Of a stretch of DNA of 64,000 nt, positions 44,625 through 56,119 are shown piece by piece. A program made the position numbers and the translations under genes. How positions within the stretch are numbered: position 1 is the first letter of the stretch; every line of letters starts with the position of its first letter. The notes under the pieces are model-generated. The model saw only the letters and a program-made list of their open reading frames with translations, had not been told where the DNA came from and made no database searches. The stretch is from Diadema setosum (Eukaryota; Echinodermata; Echinoidea; Diadematoida; Diadematidae), in contig CM067064.1 in the NCBI GenBank assembly GCA_033980235.1, positions 6,810,501 to 6,874,500 on the forward strand. Reading direction: 5' to 3'.

Positions 44625-46136
44625 TGCGCAGAACAGATTTTTTTTTCTTCCTCGTAACGTCAAAGGAAATGAGTAAAGAAATAAACAACAAACAAACAAC
44701 AAACAAACAGATAAACATATCAAAACGATCACTCCAATTGCGATCTACGCGCTTGAAGTAATCTAGATTGATAATATAACCAAATCAACGCCCTGCGTTT
44801 GATCTTCTTTTTTTCCCCTTCTTTTCTACTGGTAATATTTCGAAGTCCCCACGAGAAATCTTTACATTCAAGGCTCCCGTCACTGTAGTAATTTCCCCAC
44901 TCCAAGCAGTATCTTACAGACTTCTCAATGTATGATACATTTTACTTTCCTCATTTTACCTTCTTTTTCGGCCCCTTCTCCATTACTCCTCCTCTCCTCT
45001 CCCGCTAAAGTTTGTTCGTTTGATTTCTTTTTTTTTCCCGAAGTGATTTCCAAGTCAGCGCCGCATTTACTTCACATTCAATTCCATTCAATATCAATTT
45101 CAATTCTATTCGATTTCAATTTCAATTTCATTGTGGCTTCGCATACAATGATTATAACGATGAAATAACTCCGGTAGAGAAAGAGAGCAGGTATGAATTG
45201 CGGAGGGTTGATATCTACTATAGAAATACTTCATTCATAACCACCACTGTAACCGTCACAACAAACATTACTGTTCGTGATTTTCTGCTCATTCTCATGG
45301 TTGTAATCATACCTGTTATTAATTTTTTTTTAATGGTTCATGACTTATTAGTGTAACTTAGAAAATCATCTTGCCCACGAGTGCGCAGAACAGATTTTTT
45401 TTTCTTCCTCGTAACGTCAAAGGAAATGAGTAAACAAATAAACAACAAACAAACAACAAACAAACAGATAAACATATCAAAACGATCACTCCAATTGCGA
45501 TCTACGCGCTTGAAGTAATCTAGATTGATAATATAACCAAATCAACGCCCTGCGTTTGACCTTCTTTTTTTCCCCTTCTTTTCTACTGGTAATATTTCGA
45601 AGTCCCCACGAGAAATCTTTACATTCAAGGCTCCCGTCACTGTAGTAATTTCCCCACTCCAAGCAGTATCTTACAGACTTCTCAATGTATGATACATTTT
45701 ACTTTCCTCATTTTACCTTCTTTTTCGGCCCCTTCTCCATTACTCCTCCTCTCCTCTCCCGCTAAAATTTGTTCGTTTGATTTCTTTTTTTTTTCCCGAA
45801 GTGATTTCCAAGTCATCGCCGCATTTACTACACATTCAATTCCATTCAATATCAATTTCAATTCTATTCGATTTCAATTTCAATTTCATTGTGGCTTCGC
45901 ATACAATGATTATAACGATGAAATAACTCCGGTAGAGAAAGAGAGCAGGTATGAATTGCGGAGGGTTGATATCTACTATAGAAATACTTCATTCATAACC
46001 ACCACTGTAACCGTCACAACAAACATTACTGTTGATTTTCTGCTCATTCTCATGGTTGTAATCATACCTGTTATTAATTTTTTTTTAATGGTTCATGACT
46101 TATTAGTGTAACTTAGAAAATCATCTTGCCCACGAG
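44625..46136. repeat. Nearly identical 757-bp tandem duplication
   Basis: Unit A is 44625-45381 and unit B is 45382-46136. They differ at a handful of sites: GATCTTC/GACCTTC, AAAGTTTG/AAAATTTG, AGCGCC/ATCGCC, and a 3-bp CGT present only in A at about 45274. The tetramer TGCG occurs at the left edge, at the internal junction and after the right edge. The unit contains no recognised gene. Confidence 0.95.
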
Positions 46137-46860
46137 TGCGTTGCACTCTAGACGTTGGGATAAAGGGCGGCGTTGCCAATATAAAGTCGAGACTGCTTAC
46201 GGAGTCCTACAGCAGAAGATATGAATTCCCTTCGTATGGTGTAACGAACCAACAGCCAAATTGGCTGTTCCAAACATTTTCTTCAGTAGGTGTAGACACA
46301 CTGAGCCGACTAGTACGTGAAGAAGCTACGAGAGTGTTAATCATTGTAAAACAACTTAAATACGGACCGCAATAATTTCATCCATTTTCGCTCGAAAACG
46401 AGTTGCGCTTGATCTCGACACCCTGGGTAACAGGGGCGGCGCTGTTCACACTTCCACTTGACTCCGAACTGTGTATTAAAGAAAGAGAAACAGCGATGGA
46501 AAAAAGGAAGGAAAGGAAATAAGATACATATATAAATGTTCTTGAATTTCAGAAATCTTGCTTTATGCAAGCGCTATTAACAATAAAAGTTAGTGGACAC
46601 AAATAACTCAATTCCATGTTAATTTCCAAATGTATGTCAAATGAACTGACGATTATTTTTTATATATACACAAGCCCATCGGGCAATTGATTTTGATGAA
46701 TTTGGATACACATTCAGTTCTCCGTAGTACTCCCAGAAAGCTAAGTCACTTTGAAAGAGTATCAATGTATGGTCTTCTATCATCTCAATATACTTCGTTT
46801 AATGCATAGGTTAAACGGTATACGTCGTATAATATTATGTAGACCTAGTGGTTTTAAAAA

Positions 46861-47481
46861 TTACCTTTTAAGTTTGACGGTGCTCAAAGGTTGTATGTCC
46901 GAGTCCGCTGTGGAGAAGAATGTCACCATCGATGACGGTTGTTCGGTGATCTCAACGCGGAAGGACCCGTCTGCTGAATTCGTGCTCCGTTCTAGATCCA
47001 TGGTGACCCTGTAGTAGTTCCCCAGTCCCGACCCGCCGCGCGGACCGCCGCAGCGCGACCTCACCGACGACCCTTGCGCGTTGGAAATGTTGCATCCGTT
47101 CTGTGTGCGCGCGCCCTTGCCGCCACCCCCGCGCATCCTCACGAAGACGAAAGCCGTGATGGCAGCCACGAGAACCCCGCTGAGTATGGTGACGAGTCCC
47201 GCAATGAGCACGAAAATCTTGCTGATGATGGCGCCCGTTGTGAGGAGGATCACGCCCACCAGCACGATGGGGGGACTGAGTATGAGGAGCGTCACTACGA
47301 TGGTGCTGCCGGCGACCTCGTAGAGTTCATGCGCGTCCGCGCTGACGCACCGATGCACACTAGAATGGCGCTCGCCCTTGTTGGCTCCGCTGGACTGCTG
47401 ACGGGAGGCCCTTCTTGTTGCGACCACTCCTTTTGAAGGTTCGCTTTCCTGGGGCCCGGGATGGTCATCATTGGTCGGCAT
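46861..47481 (-). CDS. Two-transmembrane protein of unknown function (possibly a first exon)
   Basis: A 206-residue frame. Residues 1-56 are hydrophilic, rich in Ser, Arg and Gln. Two hydrophobic segments, at about 58-84 (STIVVTLLILSPPIVLVGVI) and about 87-114 (SKIFVLIAGLVTILSGVLVA), form a tight helical hairpin. Next come a positively charged Gly-rich turn (RMRGGGGKGAR) and a polar C-terminus. The positive charges after segment 2 and the lack of a signal peptide suggest both ends are cytosolic. The frame is GC-rich and contrasts with its AT-rich flanks, which supports coding. The end reads AAAAG-GTAA: the TAA stop overlaps a donor-like AG|GTAATT, so the true protein may splice onward at residue 205. 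I recognise no family. Confidence 0.65.
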   Translation of the reverse strand: MPTNDDHPGPQESEPSKGVVATRRASRQQSSGANKGERHSSVHRCVSADAHELYEVAGSTIVVTLLILSPPIVLVGVILLTTGAIISKIFVLIAGLVTILSGVLVAAITAFVFVRMRGGGGKGARTQNGCNISNAQGSSVRSRCGGPRGGSGLGNYYRVTMDLERSTNSADGSFRVEITEQPSSMVTFFSTADSDIQPLSTVKLKR

Positions 47482-49485
47482 CTCGATGGGATTAGGGTTT
47501 TTGTTGGTGTGCTAAATAATTTCGTTTTTGGTTTTACGATGCAACTCCGGATCTCAAAATAATTGAAGGAACGATATTGTAACTTTTAGGATCACATCAC
47601 CGCGGTGTCGCTGTAAGAATAGACTGATATTCATTATCGATGAATGCAGATCTCACCATGATTACTAACTACACATGTAAGTGCATATCAAACTTTAGGA
47701 GTTTTTTATTATTATTATTTCCAGCAACACTTCTATATCATTACTCATATTAAACGTGCATTACAGACACCCGATGGAAGGTTTCCTTCTTGACTAGTTC
47801 CATCGACTAGAAGTTTCGAAGACGATCAAACTGCTTAACCGGCAACAATGAATCCGAGTGACAGAAGCATTCCCGCTCTTCCCTTTCGGAACACGACGTT
47901 GGGTTCACGAAGACCAAGTGTGCATTCTGATGCCTACCGATCGTGTACGACGCCCTCTGTGTTTCGCGAGCGCAGGGTTGCGGAAACTGGGAGAGAAAAT
48001 CATTGATATCCAGGATGACAAAGTTGCATGGACTGCGTAGGTAGAAAAACGCTTTTCACTTCAAGGTCTCCATACACACACGTGCGTCAAGTGAAAGATG
48101 TTCTTGGTTGTCGTCTCGTATTTCGCTTTTGTTTCAGATACCGCGACAGCTGGATCAGAAAGAGTAAAACAACGGTGAACGTAGTAACAATAATATTGCG
48201 CAAGTTCATAGAAGTTTGATCGATGAAACAAAACGTGCGAAAACGTGCAATTACACATCATGACTACGCATAGAGTGAGTCGATTGTAAGAATTATTATA
48301 TACCAAAGTTTATAGGAATGAGTTTCGAGTCAAAGTACACCTTTGCTGAATATTCACTCAATTCGACAAAACCACCCCTGACGATCTCCTCATTATGCTT
48401 CACAAACATCCGAAGTTTATGAAATATATTTTGTTTCTTTACCTTTTGTTTTAACAACTATAACTTTGATATATCACCCCCCCCCCAAAAAAAAAAATAT
48501 GCTGTCTTGTTTATAACATTATGCCCAATGTTAATAAGAATTAGCGTATGGGACAAGTCATTTTTCAGAGTTTATCTGTTGACCTTTAACCTTTCAGCTG
48601 ACATGTTTTTCCAGATTTTGCCTCAGACATACATTATTACACATTAAAGACATCTGCAACACAGATGCTGCTATTCTCCTGTACAAAATAAGTTACTTTA
48701 AATATCTTACATCTTGCACAATTATTAATCGACGAGTGAACACTGAATGAATTATACTACAGACTGAAATGACTATAGAAGTACAGTGTATAATGGAAGT
48801 CTAACCAATTTTTATAGTTTCCGAGAGCGCAGCTACAAATAAAAAAATGCTTTGTCACGTAGACCTCTCATATTCTCTCGTTTTTAATTTGATATTTGAT
48901 ATCAGGTTTATTTTTGTCTTTAATATCAAGCTGACATCTATATTTTGTCTTCAGACTTGAAGAACAAAGGAAAAGCACACATTTAGGTTATTCCACTCTG
49001 ATTGAATTAGCTATAAGTGCGTTGGAGTGGAAATAAAACGTTTCATTTTGGATGACATCACTTTTTTCGTGACGATCTGAAATTGCATTTGCAAAGAAGG
49101 ACACGTCAAGATCGCTGTATGGTAATTGTGCATTGGATGTAAGAAGGGGGTGAATTTATTGTGCAAAGGCAGGCACGCTCTTTCCTCGATCTACGTCACT
49201 ACATCACCATAACAGTATCGACTTAGCCAAGCAGGTTCGCAAACCCGCTCGCGTTGTTGGCGTTATTTTCTGGGAAACAGAAATGCCCCAAGTTATGCAA
49301 GTATGATGATTGACATTGGAACATGTTTTTTTTTTTTTTTCATTCAAACTCGGGTGGGGCCGTTCAGGCCACTGAGTGCGAGTCACCTCACCAGGGACAT
49401 TTTCTTCCTGGGAGATAAAGCACAGTCTTTTACCTGCCTTTATGTTGGAATAATTTGAAATGACTGCGAAACGGGGGGGGGGGGG
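47482..49485. other. Upstream flank of the minus-strand two-TM gene, nothing firm
   Basis: The promoter and 5'UTR of the 46861-47481 gene should lie here, but no TATA box or initiator can be chosen. A C9 run at 48478 is followed by an A run. No other coding signal is convincing. Confidence 0.4.
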
Positions 49486-49490
49486 GCTAA

Positions 49491-49728
49491 TGGAAAGAAC
49501 ACACAGTGTTCCACAGTGTGAGAAACACAGTGTGAACATATTGTGAACACAGTGTGAACTCTCTTCACACTGTTAAATTCGAGTGTTTTAACAGTGTGGA
49601 CACAATGTGAGTCATCAATTCACAGTGTGAAACAAAGCATTACTATGTGAACACTCTATGAAAACCACACCACAGTGTGAAATCATCCTCACACTGTTAA
49701 ATTCGAGCGTTTTCACATACTCGATTAC
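49491..49728. mobile_element. CACAGTGTG-rich element, copy 1
   Basis: It starts TGGAAAGAACACACAGTG and is built from alternating CACAGTGTGA, TTCACACTGTTAAATTCGAG and GTGAACACTCTxTGAAAACC motifs. Its right end is lost in a (CA)n/(CAAA)n run. It is closely related to copy 2 at 58915-59234. Confidence 0.75.
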
Positions 49729-49774
49729 GTCACACACACACACACACACACACAAACAAACAAACAAACAAACA
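49729..49774. repeat. (CA)n(CAAA)n microsatellite
   Basis: About eleven CA units followed by about five AAAC units, directly at the right end of the CACAGTGTG element. Confidence 0.95.
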
Positions 49775-50755
49775 ATACAACGTTCTGCGGCCCTGCATTG
49801 TATTTCCATGAATCAACAAAAGCGCGCTCTCACTCAGCCAGCTTGTTTTCATGCTTAGAAAATGCAACACAAAAACGAAATCAAAGGGCTTTACATGGTG
49901 ACACCACTTCCGTTACTATGGTTACCAGAGTTGCACGTTATTTCAAGCTACGACCGACTCTTTCATCGATGTATACGACTAATTTCATGCAGGTTAGTTG
50001 GAATGATGTGACCTTGATGTTTGCCGCAATTATGATTATATGAAATTGAAAAAAAAAATTATTTTATTTTCTCTTACTTTTTGTCTCCCTCTCATTTTCT
50101 TATCTTTCATCTTGTTTTGTTGATCCTTCAAAAAGTCTGATGAATATTTGCTCATGGCATCGCATGCTGCGCTTTCACTGCTACGATATTATGCAAGTGG
50201 TTATGTCACAATATCAAAACTCCTTTTAAGAAAATATGAAGGAAATTCAAGAGTCTCTTTTTCTTGGTCATTTCTTGACCTAGCTTCTCAAGAAGGAACA
50301 GAGAATAATAAAAATGTTATTGTATAGCAATAATCATTGTAACTCAGATAATATGTTTATTTCTTTGTTTTTGTGAACACAAAGTGGAATAGATTCAAAT
50401 CAATCAATCAATACTTCTTATAACATATCGCAGTAACAAGTCAAGGGAATGTGTAATTTTTATGAATATGACGATTTGCTGTTCTCCTTTTACTTTAATT
50501 TTCGTTTCATCACAACACAAGATGCAGAATGAAGTATGATAATAATGACATCACGGTATACACAACATTATCCACATGCAACGGATCAAGTTTATCAGTG
50601 TATATCAGTGAATAGATTATTTTGATTATGGTTTACATTTTTGGTAATCTAGGGCCACCTCTCATCATATTATGATGGCAAGATCAGGCTCAAAAGACCA
50701 AATAAAAAAAGTAGCAAGGAAAAATAACAATGCATTTATTCATGCACGCGTGCCA

Positions 50756-50880
50756 AGCAGGGCCGGCGCAGCCGTGGGGGCCGTGGGGGCTCGGACCCCC
50801 ACACTTTTTGTGCACCATACAAAGGAATATATAAGGTGTCATCACTTTGGGCCCCCACACTTTTTTCAACCCGGAAGTAC
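50756..50880. repeat. G/C-rich repeat fragment with CCCCCACACTTTTT units
   Basis: GGGCCGGCGCAGCCGTGGGG leads into two CCCCCACACTTTTT motifs about 50 bp apart. It looks like an end of a dispersed element, similar in flavour to the GGCGTAGCCAGG family, but no partner end is seen. Confidence 0.4.
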
Positions 50881-51056
50881 GTAAGTGGCACTAAAATAAA
50901 AATAGATAGAGATCTTGAAGTATGGCGTGTTTTCTCTGAAGACCTTTTTTTTTTTTTTTTTTTTTTTTGCTTGTCAGCTGAAGAAACCCGGAAGTGGACG
51001 GGGAGAGATGAGCTGAGGACTTTTTTTTTTTTTTTGAACACTGTCGTTGTCGTGGA

Positions 51057-51215
51057 GTAGTCTCCTTATCCAGTCATTACAACACCAAAACTTTAAAAAT
51101 TCATAACTTTTGCATCGATTGTCCGATTTTCCTCAAACTTTCACTGATGTGTTCTAATAATGTTGCTGCTTTCACTCAATCCACATTGCTCTTTGAGTTT
51201 TGGTTTCCTTTAAAG
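51057..51215. mobile_element. Solo arm of the 6.6-7.2 kb element family
   Basis: This matches the right arm at 7055-7216 in the same orientation, from GTAGTCTCCTTATC through CTTTCACTGATGTGTT to a TTTGAGTTTTGG end. No partner arm is visible nearby, so it looks truncated. Confidence 0.7.
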
Positions 51216-51229
51216 GCAGAGAAAGAAAC

Positions 51230-51263
51230 GGAGAGAGAGAGAGGGAGAGAGAGAGAGAGAGAG
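51230..51263. repeat. (GA)n microsatellite
   Basis: GAGA repeats with one GGG interruption. Confidence 0.9.
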
Positions 51264-52089
51264 CGGAAGTTTAAGATACCCCCTCCCCATTCCTCAAATC
51301 CTGCATTAGCTTGGTCGGTCGCGTTCGAATATATCTTACTTTGCCACTTCATATACTTGACTGCTTTAAGTGCGCATGTCGATAGCTTATCGCGCTATGC
51401 CGCGCGGTTCCGAGCAAAACTCTCAAAGAAAGCCAAAGAAATGAAGACACAAACCAAAACAAAACCCACCACTGCATATACCCACACCCTTCAATAGTTG
51501 AAACGTTTTGATGGTCATTGTGAGAGCCTGCGCTTCTATATTTGGTACGGCCGTCAAAAATCAACTGGGCTCGTTTTCAGTGATTGATCGCCAGACGGGA
51601 ATGAGAAGAAAAAAACTCTCCACGGTCAATGACGGTGTCTACCGTACTGATTACGCGCCACCATCTATTACGTATACCGCGCCCGAAACAGTTTCTATAT
51701 TCAGCACTCTTCCCTTCCTTGTGTGTATGTGTGTGCGTGTGTGTGTGTGCTTTGTACCTGCTGTTGTAACGATCGCTCTCTGAGCTTTGATCATTTCGGC
51801 TTATGGTTCAACTTTAACGCAAAATTAGAAGAGGAAACCTTCAATTTTTGTCTCATCGAAATAATGCTTCTGCTTGTAAAGGCATCCACTTCCCACAAAC
51901 TTGACGTCAACAGCAGTATGAATGTCGAAATGTTGTCCACTGTTCAGAAGTCACTATGTGGCAACCACAGTGGCATGCTATGATCTATGCGTTATTTCAT
52001 ACTTTCAATGCACGTGTTGAATAAAAAAAAAGAACTCTTACACAATATGTGTTTCAATGTTCAACTTTGATACATTCTCCTTTCTTTTA

Positions 52090-52147
52090 GTATTGTTGTT
52101 AATATTATCATTATTATCATAATTATTGTTATTATTATTATTATTGT

Positions 52148-52209
<62 letters not shown>

Positions 52210-52215
52210 TAATTG
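52090..52215. repeat. (AAT)n microsatellite at the retrotransposon 3' end
   Basis: About nineteen clean AAT units plus flanking ATT/ATC variants. It is probably seeded by the element's 3' tail. Confidence 0.92.
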
Positions 52216-53050
52216 ATATGATTTATATAGCGCCAAATCCACTCTGCAGAGTGCTCTATAGGCGCGGAAGGAAGAGAAAGTGAAGGAGATAAAGGACATA
52301 CAAATATCAAGTACATGTAATAAGTAGTCAAATTGAGGCTTTAAACAAGTGAGTTTTTAGACTGCTTTTAAAGGAGTCTGATGAAGAACAATTTCTTACG
52401 GCTGAAGGTAAGTTATTCCATAAGGTGGGAGCAGCATGGCCAAAGGCACGTGTGCCCCATATTGTAGTGAATCTTGGAATTATCAGAGAACCGGAGTTGG
52501 ATGAGCGTAAAGATCTAGCAGGGATGTAATTATGGAGTAAGTCAATGTTATACTGAGGAGCAGCGCCCTGAATGTAATGAAAAGTCAAAAGTAAAATCTT
52601 AAAAATAATGCGATCTTTGACTGGTAACCAATGAAGTGATCTCAAAATAGGGGTGATGTGAGTGTGCTTCTTGGATAGTGTGATGATGCGTGCTGCCGCA
52701 TTTTGAAGCCTCTGTAGCATGGAGAGCTGAGTTTGTGGTAAGTTAAATAAGACAGAGTTTCCAAAATCGAGCCTAGAAGATATCAAGGCATGGACTAATT
52801 TTTCGGTAGAAGAGCGGTTCAAATATTTTCTAATGAAGCCGATATTACGAAGTTGGTATCTTACAGATCTACAAATGCTAGAAACTTGATGAGACATAGT
52901 CATATTACAATCTAGCATTACACCCAGGTTGCGACAGGTTTGGGACACACTAATTGACATGCCGGAAAAAGAGATGAAATTAAACCAAACATTAAAAACT
53001 CAGATTTATCCGTATTCAATTTCAAAGATTGTGAGTTCAGCCATGAAAAA
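52216..53050 (-). pseudogene. CR1-like non-LTR retrotransposon 3' part (reverse transcriptase C-terminus)
   Basis: The minus frame 52960-52328 encodes 210 residues with the post-catalytic pattern of CR1/L2 proteins: NLGVMLDCNMTMSHQVSSIC, LISSRLDFGNSVLFNLP, LQRLQNAAARIITLSKK, LHWLPVKDRIIFKILLLTF, and an end PTLWNNLPSAVRN with FKSSLKTHLFKASI. Upstream, in another frame, WLNSQSLKLNTDKSEFLMFG (about 53045-52985) is the preceding conserved block, so a frameshift lies at about 52960-52985. The catalytic core and endonuclease are absent. The 3'UTR ends with GGCGCTATATAAATC, typical of this group, then (ATT)n. It is 5'-truncated at an (AAT)n tract, so it cannot move on its own. Confidence 0.88.
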
Positions 53051-53054
53051 ACAT

Positions 53055-53112
53055 AATTATTATTATTATTATTATTATTATTACATCATTAATATTATCA
53101 TTATTATTATTA
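53055..53112. repeat. (ATT)n microsatellite at the truncated 5' side of the retrotransposon
   Basis: ATT triplets with one CATC interruption, touching the point where the reverse transcriptase coding sequence stops. Confidence 0.9.
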
Positions 53113-53709
53113 AATAGTTTCAATCAGGATACTTGAGTTTTAAGTTGTTTCTGTTTCTTACTAATTTAACAAATAATATAATAACACTTTATTTGTATCA
53201 GGATCACATAGGGAAGATTTTATTCATTTGCTTCGGTGCAAAAATAATGATTACCATGTCATCATCTCGCCGGCAACTCTGAATTTCAATGCAGACTTTA
53301 TAATAGGGTAACACAAATGGATATGATATACAAAATCAGGGGGAAATTAATCACTTACTTGACAGGACATAGATTCTAGTCTGCTAGAACTTGATGCAAA
53401 TCTAAGATCGGTCACGAAGCTAGTGACTTACGAGGTTTTGATAGGTAACCGACTCAGTGTCAAATTACGGCAAAAAAGTGTTATATCTTATGTAGCGCAA
53501 ATAATGAAAAGTAAAGATGTTCCTATTGTGTTGATTTATTTGAATGGTCATTCACCCTCCGGTTGTGCATATCTTATCATATGAACACAAAGATATATAC
53601 ACAATCAATTCAAAGCCATACTGTTTATGGTGTTCTTCCGCAAAACGAAAACGTTTGATTTCTGCAAGTTTAATGGTTATCATGAATTATTTGAAATCAT
53701 AAATGTATC

Positions 53710-53788
53710 TCATTAGTGATCATCACAAGCTTAGTGATGATCACTAATGATTGATCAATGATCACTAATGATGATCAATAATGATCAC
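53710..53788. repeat. TGATCACTAATGA palindromic cluster
   Basis: CATTAGTGATCATCAC and its complement GTGATGATCACTAATG are followed by two more partial copies. It can form hairpins. It is not coding. Confidence 0.75.
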
Positions 53789-54804
53789 AATATTATATTG
53801 TATTGAATTCGAAAAAGTATGATGTTATTTGAAATATGATGTATTACGTGTACAGATGAAAGAGAATAATAGATATCCCAGTAAGGGAAAAAAAAGTAAA
53901 AAAAAAAAAAGTCACAAGCTTTGTCATGTTTCATGATGTACACAAATGAGAGTAATAATGATATCTAGGGCTTGTCTGGTGCTAGACAGTTATTTTGTCA
54001 GAATTGCATGTACACGATATTTCTCAGTTTTCGTTCCACTGATTGTTTCTACTTTATTTTTGCTTTGTAAGAAGTATTCACTATGACTTCAAATAAATGT
54101 ACAAAAGTTATGTAAATATTCTTCTGGTTTCATCGGCTTTTTAAAGTACTCAGTTCATATATTATTAATTTCAATAGATTCCTATATTTTGTAGAGAACG
54201 TATAATTGGGGAAAAATTGGGATCGAATCAATCAAGTGGTTTCACTCCTCAGATTTTGTCGCGACATGATATTGTACGAGTTAGTTCTAAGAAATTCGAT
54301 TTGCAAATCAAACTTGTTTCAGCCTAAGGGACATCCAGTCGATATGGTGCAAAACGAATATTAGTTACGCGTTCTGGCTTTTCACTTTTCTTCTTACGTC
54401 ATCTAAATGCAGAGACTAAAAAAGGGACAAAATGTGAACATGCCCCAAGATATGAAAATCACTTAGTTCTTGACGTCAAGACTCAATTTTACCTTGTGCC
54501 CGGGAGAACACACAGATAATTCTGCGGTTCGAAATTTTATCGTCGTCAGAAACAAGGAGTTAAAAACCTTTTAATCGTTGCTATATTGGTCATATATAAC
54601 ATTTTCTCTCTTTTTCTACTGCCTTTCTCTGAACTTGAAAAAAGTGTTTCCTCGCTTTCTTTCTTTCTTTTTTTTTTTGTTGTTGGTCGAATGTATATAC
54701 AAATTGGTGACAAATGATAAAGCATAATTATGTGTGTATCGGAAACGGATGTTGAATGACTTCCTACTGGGGGAGGGCAAAATCTCGTCTGGGGCACACT
54801 TCAT

Positions 54805-55200
54805 GTGACGGTGTGAGATCCTCAGTGAGGGAGCGAAGCGACGAACGGGGGGGGGGGGGGGAGGGTGTGGAAGGGGGATTCCCTTTTCTCACTGTAGGGA
54901 CTTTTTGTAAAAACAGAGTATAAAACTTGTGTTAATAGAGCTTTAAAAAAATTTCCAGGGAATTAAACATAGTAAATAAAAAAATCACTGCGAAGGACTG
55001 AAATTATAACTTATGGGGGGGGGGGGGACATTTCTGTGACGGTGTGAGATCCTCGGCGAGGGTGAGGGAGAGGGGATATCCCCTCCAACGGTAGAGACTT
55101 TTTGCAAAAAACAGAACGTAAAAGTCGCGTTTATAGAACAAAGTAAAAAAATCGCTGCGAAGGACTATGATCATAACTTATGAAAACTTTTCATCAAATG
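54805..55200 (-). repeat. Two diverged copies related to the 274-bp satellite
   Basis: GGTGTGAGATCCTC occurs at about 54809 and 55039. Each time it is followed by GAGGG blocks, a GGATTCCC or GGATATCCCC core, and AGxGACTTTTTGxAAAAA. Read on minus this follows the satellite order CAAAAAGTxCTxACxGTG-GGAGGGG-CCCTCCC-CTCGCTCG. G14 and G12 runs are included. Confidence 0.6.
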
Positions 55201-55934
55201 TTCATTTTACTACAATGTAAGTACGGGCATGAGCGAGCGAGCTAGCGCTTCGGAATATATAGACCTTCACGTCTAATCAACTAAATTTTGTATTACGCTC
55301 TTATTGACTCAAAATAACAGAAGCGCATTTGTCATGCAAAATCCTTATAAAAACATTTATGTATACACATTTGTATGCGCGACGATGCGATCGAGAGCTC
55401 AGAATCATCGTCAATTTTCGTTTCTCATGAAAGTACGTACACTGATAGCTGCTTCTAACTATAATACATTATCAATGAGCCGAAACTGTTGGAAATGTTC
55501 ATGGTAAAGTCACTTAAGTGTTACTCGTTCACCATCTTGGGATTGGTCATTACGTCTAAGATTTCTTAATGAGGATGAGCCGCTGGGTGCATTGCGTGCA
55601 TATAGGCCATATAGGTCAAGGCCTGCATGCATTGGTGTGCCACTTGCACTTTGTCATTATGTTTTAGTCTGACATGTATTCAGTGATCGCATTGTTCGAG
55701 AGATGAAAAGAATATTCTTATATTGCTAGAAAGCAAAAAAAAAAATTGGAAGGTATTACTAAAGGTATGTTTCAGGGGGCACACTCGTCGAAGGATGCGA
55801 GGCTATCATCTATACACTAAATTTACTTTTTGCGTTTTCAGTAATGAAATTGGCAATTTTGAGACAAGAAAGTGCCTTTATTGTTCATTTTGGTCTTTAA
55901 ATAATTTATTAATCATTTTGTTGCAAGGGGGACA

Positions 55935-55990
55935 TGCGGGGGGGGGGGGGGGGGGGGCAAATGCCCTTATACCCACCCCCTCCACTTCCA
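55935..55990. repeat. G-run/C-rich fragment
   Basis: G19 followed by CAAATGCCCTTATACCCACC and CCCTCC. It probably belongs to the same G/C-rich repeat family as the 54.8-kb copies. Confidence 0.4.
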
Positions 55991-56022
55991 GCGCACTTGG
56001 TTACTTATAGTTCTTACATTTT

Positions 56023-56119
56023 CCGAAGGTTCGTTACTCCGCACCTTCTTTTCATTTTCGGATTGACGAACCTTATTTCGATTTCGAACTAAAAACATCT
56101 CCGGAATAACGAACCTTAC
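56023..56119. mobile_element. Small TIR element with AAGGTTCGTTA ends
   Basis: CCGAAGGTTCGTTACTCCG and CCGGAATAACGAACCTTAC are inverted at 97-bp spacing, with an internal GACGAACCTTATTTCGA. Confidence 0.55.

Noticed and set aside
45689..46111. 140-residue frame in the tandem duplication
   Set aside because: The equivalent frame in the other unit is broken by a single T-run length difference and by the 3-bp indel region. Composition is Phe/Ser/Ile-rich low complexity.
47074..47436. 120-residue plus-strand frame opposite the two-TM gene
   Set aside because: It is the antisense shadow of a GC-rich minus-strand exon. The minus frame has clear hydrophobic helices, while the plus one is His/Asp/Glu-rich low complexity.
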